Positions 1 to 9,266 of a stretch of 64,000 nucleotides of DNA are shown in pieces. The position numbers and the translations under genes are program-made. The stretch is from contig DPDG01000024.1 of NCBI GenBank assembly GCA_003526375.1, positions 1-64,000 of the forward strand. The letters are read 5' to 3'. Below the pieces are notes generated by a model. It worked only from the letters and a program-made list of their open reading frames with translations, searched no databases and was not told where the DNA came from. Position 1 is the first letter of the stretch; each line of letters starts with the position of its first letter. Source of the DNA: Lentisphaeria bacterium. Lineage in GTDB: Bacteria; Verrucomicrobiota; Lentisphaeria; Victivallales; UBA1829.

Positions 1-327
1 ATGGCAGTGTCCCAGAAGCATATGAAAAATATCGCCGAACATCTTCGGAGAGCGGTGGGCATTGGCGTACGACAAGTTGGATTTAGTGGGAGCGGATTCC
101 ACACCAAGATGATTCAATTTGCCTCCGCAGGTTTTCAAACCTCCGCAAATCTCTCGCAGACTGTTGGCTTGTGCTAATTGGCAGAAAATCATTGAAACAA
201 AGTGCGCCCAACAATCAAACGTCTGTTTATGCTTGTCACCGTTGTGTTTCATGATAATTTTCTCGAATTCATGCTTGGGAACCAGATCCAGGATTTGACG
301 AAACAGACTTATCGAGGTATTTTTCAT
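1..327 (-). CDS. IS4-family transposase, N-terminal part (DUF4372 type), cut by window edge
   Basis: The reverse complement reads openly from an ATG at 327 to base 1 (109 codons, no stop). The product starts MKNTSISLFRQILDLVP and contains WAHFVSMIFCQLAQANSLRE and LSYANAHR, the pattern of the DUF4372 N-terminal domain of IS4-family transposases. The catalytic DDE part would lie to the left of the window. A strong ribosome-binding site (AAAGGAGGG, 335-343 region) sits just upstream of the start, which supports this start. I could not delimit the terminal inverted repeat. The gene abuts glycosyltransferase genes, a common place for insertion sequences. Whether the element is intact is unknown. 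Confidence 0.8.
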   Translation of the reverse strand, partial: MKNTSISLFRQILDLVPKHEFEKIIMKHNGDKHKQTFDCWAHFVSMIFCQLAQANSLREICGGLKTCGGKLNHLGVESAPTKSNLSYANAHRSPKMFGDIFHMLLGHCH

Positions 328-711
328 TACGGAGCCCTCCTTTGGGTTTAGGCAACCGTAATATACTGTTACGGACAAAGTTTGGCTCCGCCTTTTTGGC
401 TAATTGTTAGGACACGTCTGATGATCACTCATAATTGAGTAATATAGCACGACTTTTATTCTTTGCGACCCAGAGGGTCGGGGAATTTACCCCCTTCGAT
501 TAAACAAAACGTCGGCTTTTTCGCTCATGGAGACTTGAAAAAGAGAAGTCAGAAAACTAAATGGCAACTCTGAAAAATCTCATTCGGAGATTTTCAGACA
601 TGAATAAACGGAATTTCTTTCAAAAAACTATTGATAGAGGTTCCCTTAAGGATATACTTTACATCCCCCCAAAATTTATTCTTATCCTGAGAATTCAACA
701 GGATAAAAATC
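328..711. other. Noncoding stretch between transposase and glycosyltransferase
   Basis: No convincing gene on either strand. It should contain one end of the insertion sequence, including a short palindrome GACCCAGAGGGTC at about 468-480, and a predicted promoter at 631-658 reading right. The exact insertion-sequence boundary and target duplication cannot be fixed from one end. Confidence 0.5.
631..658 (+). promoter_or_regulatory. Predicted sigma70 promoter for the glycosyltransferase pair
   Basis: TTGATA at 631-636 and TATACT at 653-658, separated by 16 bp. Transcription would begin near 665, about 47 bp before the first start codon. Confidence 0.55.
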
Positions 712-1882
712 ATGAGATTTGCCATCGTACATAATGATTATGGGAATTTTTCCGGGGAAGAAGCGGTTGTCAGGGACCATATCAACCTGCTCTCTTCCAA
801 TGGATGCGAAGTGGTTTCGTTCCGACGATCCTCCAGAGAACTGCATGGTCTGATCGGTGCGGCGAAAGTTTTTTTTTCCGGCATCTGGAATCCGGTCACT
901 CAAAAGTATTTTGCTCGTTTCCTAGATCGGGAACGACCGGATATTGTTCATATTCACAATCTCTATCCATTAATTAATCCCTGCACTCTCCCGGAAGCAA
1001 AAAGGCGCAGGATACCTGTTGTCATGACCGTTCATAACTTCCGCCTTCTCTGTCCAAATGGACTTTTTACCATCCATAATCAAATCTGTGAAGAATGTAC
1101 CATTCAAAAAAGCATCCTTCCCTGCCTCAAACGAAACTGTCTGCATTCCCCGTTGAAAACACTCGGTTACGCTCTGCGAACCGCATGTACTCAGAAAAAC
1201 AGGTGGTTTCTTAATTGTGTGGATCGTTTTCTCTGCCTGACGGAATTTCAAAAAAGAAAACTCATTTTCTATGGAATTCCGGAAGAAAAATGCAGGGTCG
1301 TCCCCAATTTCATCAGTCCTTCATGGATGGATCAAGCAAGTCATGTTTCGCAGGGACAGGGAATACTATGTTGCTTATGCAGGACGACTAAGTGAAGAAA
1401 AGGGAATTGATCTCCTTCTGAATGCCGCGAAAAAATTGCCGGAAATTCCCTTTCTCCTTGCTGGAAACGGCGCGGAACAATACAGGGAAAATGCACCGGC
1501 AAATGTCCAGTTTACCGGATATCTGACAGGAAACATCCTTTTTGAATTCATGCGGAATGCAAGACTTCAAATCATGGCAAGCCGCAGCTATGAAAATTTT
1601 CCGACCTCTCTACTTCAGGGAATGGCTCTTGGTATTCCCGCTCTGGTTCCTAATTTGGGAGGAATGCCGGAGATCATCCGTGGTGCCGGCGAAAGTTGCG
1701 AATTCGAGCACCTTGTCGATTCCCTGCAATCGTTGTATTATGATCCGGAACGCTTGAAGACCTATCGGGAAGGAGCGTTTCGACGCACTCAGGATTTCTC
1801 TCCGGAAGTCTGCCGAAAGCTGCTGTTCCAAAACTATCAGGAGTGTCTGAATGAGAAAAATACAGAAGGAATCGTCAAATGA
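712..1882 (+). pseudogene. GT4-family glycosyltransferase interrupted by a frameshift
   Basis: Two overlapping reading frames together make one glycosyltransferase with two Rossmann domains. The N-terminal frame (712-1395) holds the acceptor-side domain, with GEEAVVRDH near residue 16, IVHIHNLYPL near 79 and TVHNFRLLCPNG near 107, as in capsule and exopolysaccharide GT4 enzymes. The C-terminal frame continues from about 1361 to 1882 with YVAYAGRLSEEKGIDLL and SRSYENFPTSLLQGMALG, the donor-sugar-binding half. The break is in the interdomain linker at CAGGGACAGGGAA (1351-1363); removing one base restores a single frame of about 390 codons. It may be a real mutation, phase variation at the G runs, or a sequencing error. 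AGGATA before ATG 712 is the likely ribosome-binding site. The stop overlaps the next start by 4 bp. Confidence 0.8.
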
Positions 1883-2676
1883 AACGAGTTTTCCTGCCAT
1901 CTGTCAGCCTCCAAATCATTGATGAATCCTATGATTCAATCCTGAAACAATGGGATTGCAACCTGAAAGAATCTCATGGAGGATTTGCGGTTTTTCTGGA
2001 AGCAAATCTGCTTTCCTTGTGTTTGAAAAACAGTGAGGTCCGCTTATGCATTCAAACCGCGGACTGGATCTTTCCAGATGGCGTAGCCGTTAGCCGCCTT
2101 GCGGAACTTCAAGGAGGACATCCTGTGGAACGGATCTCCGGCCCCACCTTTTTTCTGAAAGCTCTCGACTATGGCCAGGAACGAAACTGGAAACATTTTT
2201 TATATGGCAGAACCCCGGAATCCCTGTGCGTTCTGACTGAAAAACTGAAACAGAAGTTCCCTCGAATTCAAATTGTCGGAAGTTACGCCCCTCCGTTCCG
2301 TCCTCTGTCACCGGAAGAGGATGCCGATGTCAAGCTACAAATCAACGCTTCCCACGCTGATTTCCTATGGGTCGGGCTGAGCGGTCCCAAACAGGAACTC
2401 TGGATCCACGCACATCAGAAAGAGTTGGCTGTACCGTTCCTGCTGGGCGTTGGAGCCGCCTTTGATTTTCACTCAGGAAGACGGTCATGGGCTCCTTCAT
2501 TCATTCGAGAAATCGGAATGGAGTGGTTATGGCGCGCGTGTTCCGGCGGTAGAAAAACCTTCATCCGAAATCTCCGCTGCGTCAGTACGGTTGCCTTTCA
2601 TCTTGCCCAAGAGTGGATTCGGCTGAAAATTCAAACGGGAAAAAACAGCGTGTCCTCTTTGTCTCAAAACAAATAA
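1879..2676 (+). CDS. WecG/TagA/CpsF-family glycosyltransferase
   Basis: A 265-residue cytosolic glycosyltransferase of the family that adds the second sugar (for example ManNAc or ManNAcA) to an undecaprenyl-linked primer in teichoic acid, enterobacterial common antigen or capsule synthesis. Family signatures are TADWIFPDGVAV (60-71), FLWVGLSGPKQE (162-173), GVGAAFDFHSG (190-200) and the APSFIREIGMEWLWR segment (205-219). Length is normal for the family. Its ATG overlaps the stop of the upstream GT4 gene (ATGA), so the two are translationally coupled and probably work on the same surface glycan. The actual sugar cannot be told from sequence. Confidence 0.9.
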   Translation: MKRVFLPSVSLQIIDESYDSILKQWDCNLKESHGGFAVFLEANLLSLCLKNSEVRLCIQTADWIFPDGVAVSRLAELQGGHPVERISGPTFFLKALDYGQERNWKHFLYGRTPESLCVLTEKLKQKFPRIQIVGSYAPPFRPLSPEEDADVKLQINASHADFLWVGLSGPKQELWIHAHQKELAVPFLLGVGAAFDFHSGRRSWAPSFIREIGMEWLWRACSGGRKTFIRNLRCVSTVAFHLAQEWIRLKIQTGKNSVSSLSQNK

Positions 2677-2799
2677 CCCCATTCTGCTTTCTCTTTCCTT
2701 CCAGGGAAGAACCTACAATCCTGCCGAAAGATTTCGGTGCGTAGCCACATTTGTCTGTCGCATATAGACAAAAAATAAAATAAAAAAGTGATTTATCTC

Positions 2800-2827
2800 T
2801 TGACAATTCATGAATTTTATTTATAAT
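2800..2827 (+). promoter_or_regulatory. Near-consensus sigma70 promoter of the FCD-regulator operon
   Basis: A perfect TTGACA at 2800-2805 and a perfect TATAAT at 2822-2827 with a 16-bp spacer, in an AT-rich stretch. Transcription from about 2834 supports starting the regulator at ATG 2869 rather than at the in-frame ATG 2833. Confidence 0.8.
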
Positions 2828-2868
2828 ATATAATGTTGAACATATTAATCTTGTTACAAGGAGATGTT

Positions 2869-3543
2869 ATGCTGGAAGCACTGAGAAGCCAAACGTTGGC
2901 GGATGGGGTTGAAAATTCATTGCTTGAGTATATTCGCGGCAATAATATGCAGATCGGGGATACTTTGCCGAAGGAAGAAGATTTGGCGGAATCCCTTGGC
3001 GTCAGTCGCCATATTGTCCGGGAAGGGATCAGTCGTCTGAAAGCATTGGGGCTAGTGGAATCTCGGAAAAAGCGCGGTATGGTAATGAAACGACCTTGCG
3101 CTTTTGAAGGAATGAGAAAACTGACGGAAGCGAATTTGTTTCAAAAACAGGATCGCAAGGAGCTGATTGAGATGCGTGTGGCACTGGAGATAGGAATGAC
3201 GGATTTCATTTATGCGCATAAGACGCCGGAACGGATCGCGGCACTCCGTAAAGTCGCCGGGGTGCCGGGTTCTTCGGTGCAGGATTGCGAAACGGAAATC
3301 AACTTTCATTCCGCGCTGATGGCGTTTGCGGAAAACCGTATGGTCATCCAGTTCCGGGCAATTCTCACCGAAGCGTTTGCCCCGCTGTACGAAGGAGACA
3401 TGCAGCCGGATTTTGAGCGGAAGACTCCGACTCACAACGAGATCTGCGATGTGCTGGAAAACGGCACCGCCGATGAATTCCACAGTATCATGCGGAGTCA
3501 TTTCCGCCCCTACATAGATTCTGAAATCATCCAAAAAAAATAA
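2869..3543 (+). CDS. GntR-family regulator with FCD ligand-binding domain
   Basis: A 224-residue DNA-binding regulator. Residues 10-72 form a GntR winged helix (GDTLPKEEDLAESLGVSRHI, then VREGISRLKALGLVES). The C-terminal half is an all-helical FCD domain with the usual metal-ligand pattern: D and H in DCETEINFH, H in PTHNEI and H in RSHF. FCD regulators typically sense carboxylated sugars or hexuronate-derived acids and repress catabolic operons. The start at 2869 is chosen because AAGGAG (2858-2863) lies 5 bp upstream; ATG 2833 falls on the predicted transcription start. As first gene of a long operon it is likely the local, possibly autoregulating, controller. The ligand is unknown. Confidence 0.9.
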   Translation: MLEALRSQTLADGVENSLLEYIRGNNMQIGDTLPKEEDLAESLGVSRHIVREGISRLKALGLVESRKKRGMVMKRPCAFEGMRKLTEANLFQKQDRKELIEMRVALEIGMTDFIYAHKTPERIAALRKVAGVPGSSVQDCETEINFHSALMAFAENRMVIQFRAILTEAFAPLYEGDMQPDFERKTPTHNEICDVLENGTADEFHSIMRSHFRPYIDSEIIQKK

Positions 3544-3563
3544 ATTGACAGAAGGGAGACACC

Positions 3564-6488
3564 ATGAACAAAATGCTGTTAGCGGCCATCTGCGCAATCC
3601 TGAGTTTTGCCGGACTCGGCGGGGAAGCGTTGCAGGCGCAGCAACTGAACGGAAGTATTTACCTGGACGGGAAGCTGGATGAACCGGCATGGAAGGAAGC
3701 ACCGGCTTATACGCGCTTCTTCAAAGCAGGCACGCAGACTCCCGCCAGAAGCCGGACTGAAGTCCGGATTCTGTTTGATCTGAATGCGCTGTATGTAGGT
3801 ATACGATGCAGCGAACCGGCAATCCATGAACTGGTTGTCCGGGATACTCCGCGCGACGGTGGTCTCTATCAGCAGGATTGTCTGGAAATAATGCTGGATC
3901 CGGGAGTCAGCAAGGAACGCTATTATCATTTCATGGTGAATGCCGCGGGGCAGCAGTATGACGCCTTCCGGGAACAGGGCGGCGGTATTCAGAATCCGTT
4001 CTGGAATGGAGTATGGACCGCCAAAACATTTATCGGCAAAGATTTCTGGAGCTGCGAAATCCGTATTCCGTTTTTCAATTTCTGCAGCCGGGACGCCAGT
4101 TCCGGAGACTGGGAAATCAATGTCTGCCGCGGACAGCGCACCAATCCGCGCGAAGATTCATCGTTCAGCGGCGAATATCACAAGATGGATAAATTTCTTA
4201 CAGTCAAAGGAATACAGACTGACATGACGCCGTACCGACTGGATGTGGAAAACCCGTCCGGTAAAATCCGGCTGGGCGGCGGGGAACGTATTTTCGTGGA
4301 AAACAGCGCAGCTGTCGGAAATTTCAGCGGGAAGGAACGCACTCTGCTGGCGGATTGCTGGCTGACCGCTCCCGACGGTCAGGTCTACACCTCGCCGCAG
4401 ACCCGGTTCACACTGAAAAACGGTGAATCCAAAACCGTTGTTCTGCCGAAAACAGAAATCCGGAAACAGGGCAAATATCTGAATTCTCTGCGGATCACTG
4501 ATCTTTCCGGGAAACCGCTGGCATACCGCGACGTAATCCAGAACATTCTTTTTTCTCCGATCTCAATCCGGCTGACTGTGCCGTGGTACCGCCACAGCAT
4601 TTTTGAATCCCAGGAAATCAAGACGGTCGAATTTGCGGTTCAGCTTGCTATGGAGCCGGCAATGCTGAAAGATAAATCACTGGAAATCAGCATTGGCAAT
4701 GCGGAGCAGACCGTCTGGAAGAAAACGGTTCGCCCGGTACTGCCGATACAGCAGTTCACCGTGCCGAACGCGGAAATTCCGCATGGTCGTTATACGATTC
4801 AGGCAGTGTTAAAAGACGAAAACGGCAGAAAGATGGATTTCTGTGAAGCCGCGCAGCCTTTGTGGAAACTGCCGTTCAAAGCAAGTGAAGTCTGGAAAGG
4901 TCAGGACGGACGCTGGTTCATTGCCGGAAAGCCAGTCTTCATCAACTCACTTTGGACCAGTGGTTACGGGGAAAAATTCTACAATACACCGGCGCATAAC
5001 ATGCTCATGACCTATCATGACAAATGGAAAAATCTCAATCCCGGAGTCTACGCCATCTCCGCCAACGCCATCTTCGGTATTCTGAAAAAACCTGGCGTCC
5101 TCAAAGGTCTGCAGTCCGGCAGTCTGGACAAAAAAGAGCTGGATCTGTACCGCGAAAGTGTCCGTGCCGACCGGAATGCGCCGAATCTTTTCTGCTACTA
5201 TCTGGCGGATGAACCGTCGAGTCTGAGCATTCATCCGGATGCGCTGGTGCAGGTGTATGAAACGATGAAAGAGGAAGATCCATGGCATCCGGTCATGCTC
5301 AGCGATTCGCCGCGCAACGAATATATTCTGGCGTGCGACATCAATGTGCATCACCCGTACCCGAACACGCTGCGCAGCGTCAAAGCCAACGACTGCACGC
5401 CGATCGTGTCGGCATTGGACAGCGGCAAAGTGAAGCTGGGCAGCGGCTATCACCAGACATCGTTCATCTTCATGGATATGGGGTTCAACAAGTTCGACTT
5501 CGGACTGGGGGACAAGGACGGACGCATTGCCACGTTTGACGAATTCCGCGACCACATGCTGATGGGCCTGGCGGCGGGAATGAAAGGGCTGATGCCGTTC
5601 ATCAGTTCGAGTACCTGTTATCCGGAATGCGTGATCGGATTCCCGGCTCTGGCGCGGGAGGGTGCATGGCTGGGCGAGGCTGTGATCGGACCGGATACGC
5701 CGTTCCGTCCGAAAGCGGATTTTGACAAGGTCCGGTTTATTTCGAAAGACCGGCAGGGCGATACCGTGATCATCGCATCGAATGTCAGCATGAATGCCCG
5801 GAAGGTGGTTTTCAGCGGACTGCCGGCGAACATCCGCAAAGTCAATGTAATCGGCGAAGGACGCTCCATCGAAGTGAAAGACGGTGCGTTTGCCGATTTC
5901 TTCAAGGAATGTCAGGGACATGCCTACACCACAGGGAAATTGCCGGAACTGCCGACAGAAGCGGAAGTCAATGCGCAGATCGAAGCGGCATGGCGGAAAC
6001 TGGCGAAACCCGGCAATCTGCTGTTCCAGCGGTACAAGGATGACACGGTGCGCATTACGGCGTCATCAGCTTTCGTGAATTTCAGCAATGGCGGTGCGGA
6101 ATCAGCTCTGTGGCATCTCTGCGACGGCGACACTCGCCCGGAGAAAGGTTATTTCCTGCAGTTCTGGAGTTCGATTCCCGGCAAACTGCCGGCATGGATT
6201 CTGTTTGAACCGAAAAAAACTCCGCTGACAGTCGGACGCATTGTGATTTATCCGTATGAGCAATCGATCAAGAAAATCAATGTGGAGATTTTCGCAAACG
6301 GACAATGGAAAAAAGTTTACGAAAATGCGGACGCTTCCGGACTTGACCGTATTGAGGCGGTATTCCCGCCGAAAAAAATCACCAAATTCCGCATCAATGT
6401 GCTGTCAGCAGCGCCGCCGAAAAGAAAACTGCGCGACAAAGAAGTGATACGCGCCAGGATCGTTGAAGTTGAAGCCTACGGAAAATAA
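3564..6488 (+). CDS. Exported CBM9-like / TIM-barrel glycoside-hydrolase-like protein
   Basis: A 974-residue protein with an N-terminal signal peptide (hydrophobic stretch from residue 5, likely cleaved after LQA near 25). Residues 30-220 resemble the CBM9-like carbohydrate-binding fold (YLDGKLDEPAWKEAPAYTRF, then LFDLNALYVGIRC and the WEINVCRGQR segment). A central region of about 440-720 looks like a GH2/GH5-type barrel: it begins GRWFIAGKPVFINSLW and contains CYYLADEPSSLS, where the acidic pair is a plausible catalytic site. The last 150 residues resemble a beta-sandwich binding module. It probably acts in the periplasm or outside the cell on a polysaccharide. The assignment to a numbered GH family is not possible by eye. 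It starts 20 bp after the regulator. Confidence 0.7.
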   Translation: MNKMLLAAICAILSFAGLGGEALQAQQLNGSIYLDGKLDEPAWKEAPAYTRFFKAGTQTPARSRTEVRILFDLNALYVGIRCSEPAIHELVVRDTPRDGGLYQQDCLEIMLDPGVSKERYYHFMVNAAGQQYDAFREQGGGIQNPFWNGVWTAKTFIGKDFWSCEIRIPFFNFCSRDASSGDWEINVCRGQRTNPREDSSFSGEYHKMDKFLTVKGIQTDMTPYRLDVENPSGKIRLGGGERIFVENSAAVGNFSGKERTLLADCWLTAPDGQVYTSPQTRFTLKNGESKTVVLPKTEIRKQGKYLNSLRITDLSGKPLAYRDVIQNILFSPISIRLTVPWYRHSIFESQEIKTVEFAVQLAMEPAMLKDKSLEISIGNAEQTVWKKTVRPVLPIQQFTVPNAEIPHGRYTIQAVLKDENGRKMDFCEAAQPLWKLPFKASEVWKGQDGRWFIAGKPVFINSLWTSGYGEKFYNTPAHNMLMTYHDKWKNLNPGVYAISANAIFGILKKPGVLKGLQSGSLDKKELDLYRESVRADRNAPNLFCYYLADEPSSLSIHPDALVQVYETMKEEDPWHPVMLSDSPRNEYILACDINVHHPYPNTLRSVKANDCTPIVSALDSGKVKLGSGYHQTSFIFMDMGFNKFDFGLGDKDGRIATFDEFRDHMLMGLAAGMKGLMPFISSSTCYPECVIGFPALAREGAWLGEAVIGPDTPFRPKADFDKVRFISKDRQGDTVIIASNVSMNARKVVFSGLPANIRKVNVIGEGRSIEVKDGAFADFFKECQGHAYTTGKLPELPTEAEVNAQIEAAWRKLAKPGNLLFQRYKDDTVRITASSAFVNFSNGGAESALWHLCDGDTRPEKGYFLQFWSSIPGKLPAWILFEPKKTPLTVGRIVIYPYEQSIKKINVEIFANGQWKKVYENADASGLDRIEAVFPPKKITKFRINVLSAAPPKRKLRDKEVIRARIVEVEAYGK

Positions 6489-6509
6489 ACATAACTTAGG
6501 AGAATCGAA

Positions 6510-7271
6510 ATGCTGAAAAGAAATCTGAAACATCTGTTCGTGTTGTCTGTTCTGAGCCTGCTGCCCGCTCTTGCCGCGCAGGAAACCGAAAAGAAACTGG
6601 TGGCATATTGGAATTTCGATGAAAAGGATGGTGAAATCTGCCGAGATGTCTCCGGCAATCGTCATGATCTGAAAATCGCCAACAACATGCGCGGCGTCAA
6701 ACGGGTCGAAGGCCGCAAGGGAATGGCTCTGCATTTCATCGCGGAAAAGAAAGGCGAGCGCAATCAGGCGGGCGCCGCTTCCATGATCAACAATTTCAAT
6801 GTGGATTTCACAAAGGGATTTACCTTTGAATGCTGGGTGAAAATGGATGCAGACGCCGAATGGCCGCGCCGTACTTACAATATCTACACGAACGCGCCCG
6901 GCAATTACGGACCCGGCTTCATTGTCTTTTTCAACTGGCGTTACTACACTCTGCTGAACGGTCCCGGCGGAAAAGACGGACACAAGACCAAATGGGAAGC
7001 CGCCGCGCTGACTCCGGATCTGCGCGGACAATGGGTGCATCTGGCGGCAACCTACGACGGTAAGCGCGGCCGCATGTACGTGAACGGGGAATGCAAGGCG
7101 GAAACCAAAACGGATGTTCAGGCGTATGGACGTAAAAACAGCTGGCCGACCATCGGCTCCGGCTGGAACGGACTGCAGAACGGTTTTCCGGGAATCATTG
7201 ACGAAGTCAGAATCTACAATTATGCGTTGACGCCGACGGAAATTGTGCAGCACGCGAAACTGGACGACTGA
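6510..7271 (+). CDS. Exported LamG-domain (concanavalin-like) protein
   Basis: A 253-residue protein with a signal peptide (residues 1-24, ending ALAAQ). The rest is one LamG/laminin-G-like jelly roll, shown by LVAYWNFDEKDGEICRDVSG (31-50), FTFECWVKMD, WVHLAATYDGKRGRMYVNG and the closing PGIIDEVRIYNYALTPTEI. Such domains bind glycans or act as adhesion modules and have no catalytic residues of their own. It lies 21 bp behind the CBM9-like barrel protein, so the two exported proteins are probably made together and could bind the same substrate. Confidence 0.85.
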   Translation: MLKRNLKHLFVLSVLSLLPALAAQETEKKLVAYWNFDEKDGEICRDVSGNRHDLKIANNMRGVKRVEGRKGMALHFIAEKKGERNQAGAASMINNFNVDFTKGFTFECWVKMDADAEWPRRTYNIYTNAPGNYGPGFIVFFNWRYYTLLNGPGGKDGHKTKWEAAALTPDLRGQWVHLAATYDGKRGRMYVNGECKAETKTDVQAYGRKNSWPTIGSGWNGLQNGFPGIIDEVRIYNYALTPTEIVQHAKLDD

Positions 7272-7350
7272 ATTTCATATTGCCGCTCAAGAATCAATAC
7301 GATAAGCCGACATGGAGAACCGAAAAATATAACAGCGAAAGGAGAAGTCA

Positions 7351-8184
7351 ATGAGCAAACAGCGCAGATCACTCATTTCATATTTTATATTCCATAGCTC
7401 ACATTTACAGCGTAATCCGTTGCGTTTTACCTTGGTGGAGCTCCTCATCGTCGTCGCTATCATAGCCATACTGGCAGGAATGCTGCTGCCGGCATTGAAC
7501 AAAGCGCGAGACAAGGCAAAACAGATCAGCTGCACCGGCAACCAGAAACAGATCGGCGTTGCCGTACAGATGTATCGGCATGACAACCATGAGTTTTATC
7601 CGGTACACTTGGCTGCAAACAGCTATTCTGCGCAAAGTCCGACAAGTGTACCGCTCCATTTCAAAAGATGGTATCTTCTGATCGGTCAATACCTTTCCGG
7701 AAAAGTGCCGGACACCAAAGAAAAACAGCAGGCAAACCAGAAATCGCTGCTGTGTCCAGCGGAAGTCAACCCGGTGAATGTCGTCTGCGGGGCTGTTACG
7801 ACAGAGCCGTGGCTGGTTTGCGATTACGGAATCAACTGGTATAATTTCGACGGATATGCGTACAGTGCCTGGAGCGGCTCCGACCGGTACGGAGTCCCAT
7901 ATCTGAAGAGCACAAGACTGAAACCGTCCGTCATGATGTTTGCGACTGACCTGCGGAGCAACAGTTACTACATTACAGCCAATATGCTGACCCCAACTCA
8001 TGCACATTACCAGAAAAATAGCCCGTCGATTCTGCGACACAACCGGTCCACGAATGTGCTTTACGGCGATGGACATGTCGGCAGCATGAAAGAAAAAGCG
8101 GTTCCGCTGATCATCGGAATTTCAAACCATTCGGCGAATGTGATACCTGGCAATCTTTTCTGGTTCGGCGTGGAACACGATTAA
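7351..8184 (+). CDS. Prepilin-like protein with H-X9-DG motif (DUF1559-type)
   Basis: A 277-residue pseudopilin. After a 25-residue leader rich in basic and polar residues it has a type IV prepilin cleavage and methylation segment, RFTLVELLIVVAIIAILAG, followed by LLPALNKARDKAKQ. The C-terminal part is beta-rich and ends with the H-X9-DG motif (HNRSTNVLYGDGHV), the hallmark of a family vastly expanded in Lentisphaerae and Planctomycetes. AAAGGAGAA precedes ATG 7351. It should be processed by a prepilin peptidase and inserted by a type II secretion or pilus-like machine, none of which is encoded here. Its position between LamG and esterase genes suggests a role in handling the same glycan. Confidence 0.9.
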   Translation: MSKQRRSLISYFIFHSSHLQRNPLRFTLVELLIVVAIIAILAGMLLPALNKARDKAKQISCTGNQKQIGVAVQMYRHDNHEFYPVHLAANSYSAQSPTSVPLHFKRWYLLIGQYLSGKVPDTKEKQQANQKSLLCPAEVNPVNVVCGAVTTEPWLVCDYGINWYNFDGYAYSAWSGSDRYGVPYLKSTRLKPSVMMFATDLRSNSYYITANMLTPTHAHYQKNSPSILRHNRSTNVLYGDGHVGSMKEKAVPLIIGISNHSANVIPGNLFWFGVEHD

Positions 8185-8204
8185 AACAGCTGGGAGTGTG
8201 AAGA

Positions 8205-9209
8205 GTGAAAAAGAAAGTGTATTCAAAAGAAAATTTTCATACTACACATTCGGATGGACGTTATGACCGTACTCTCGGCTTTCTGTATGAGCAGTTCCGG
8301 CGCATGTCAGGCGCAAGGCTTCCCTCATTGGCAGGGAAACCCGACTGCGATCCGAACAGTTATCCGCTGCGAAACCGTCAGGCCTGGTGGTATGTAAAAG
8401 CAGGGATGATTGCACTCGCGGTGGAAAATCCGGCAACCGGGATCAACAGTGAACCGGACATTGCCTACGGGGAAGTGCAACTGCGCTGTCTTTCCCTGCT
8501 GCTGCAACTGGGACGCACTTATCACGGTTTCATCACAGAGCAGCGTCTGATGCTGTTGGATTTTCTGAAACAGTATCCGCTGGTTGATCCGGAACGGCTG
8601 GCTTGTTCGGGGCTTTCACTCGGTTGCGGGGGGACTCTCTATACCGCTGTACTGTCCGATGACGTCAAGGCGGTTGTCTACAATGATTTTGTCTGTCGAA
8701 ATGTTGCCCGGCTGCTGTTGTCCACTACTGAAATTTCCACGAATCCGGTAATGGCGTGCAGTTTCATTCCGGGTGCGAACGAATGGTTTGATATTCAGCC
8801 GGACCTGATGGCGGCTCTGGCCCCCCGCCCGCTGCTTCTAGCGGAAGGCGGGTCTTGGAAAAACTGCATCGAAAAAGTGGTTCACGCCTATCGGATGCTG
8901 GGGAAGAAAAACAACCTGTCCGTGAAATATTATCCGAAATTCTCGGATCCTGCCAGCCGGAAGTTTGAAGATATTGATCTGCTAACGTGCGAAGGACTCA
9001 CTCCGCAGGAGTTTCTGGAACGCTCCAACGTGGACGCATCCCAGCACAGTTTTCATCCGGAACTGGCAATTCCATGGCTCACCCGTCTGTTCCTTGGAAC
9101 AGAATACAATGATTCGCCTCTGCTTGCGGAAATCAGAAGAGCAAAAGAGGAAAAAGAACGTTTTTTCAATGCGGATGACGAAGAAATCTTTCCCGGCAGA
9201 AAAAGCTGA
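8205..9209 (+). CDS. Alpha/beta-hydrolase, acetylxylan-esterase-like
   Basis: A 334-residue protein from a GTG start (GGGAG just upstream). It has an alpha/beta-hydrolase core with the nucleophile elbow GLSLGCGG near residue 133 (Ser in GLSLG), a following strand VKAVVYNDF, a late RPLLLAEGG strand, and a C-terminal QHSFHPELAIPWL that may supply the catalytic His. The shape resembles the Abhydrolase_7/acetyl-xylan-esterase group, which removes acyl groups from sugars. No signal peptide is visible, so it probably acts in the cytosol on imported material. The position of the catalytic acid is not certain. Confidence 0.65.
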   Translation: MKKKVYSKENFHTTHSDGRYDRTLGFLYEQFRRMSGARLPSLAGKPDCDPNSYPLRNRQAWWYVKAGMIALAVENPATGINSEPDIAYGEVQLRCLSLLLQLGRTYHGFITEQRLMLLDFLKQYPLVDPERLACSGLSLGCGGTLYTAVLSDDVKAVVYNDFVCRNVARLLLSTTEISTNPVMACSFIPGANEWFDIQPDLMAALAPRPLLLAEGGSWKNCIEKVVHAYRMLGKKNNLSVKYYPKFSDPASRKFEDIDLLTCEGLTPQEFLERSNVDASQHSFHPELAIPWLTRLFLGTEYNDSPLLAEIRRAKEEKERFFNADDEEIFPGRKS

Positions 9210-9266
9210 ATGCAGGAAAGATGGAATAGGTTTTCCGACAACTCGAAGATAAAAAGGATATGAGCA

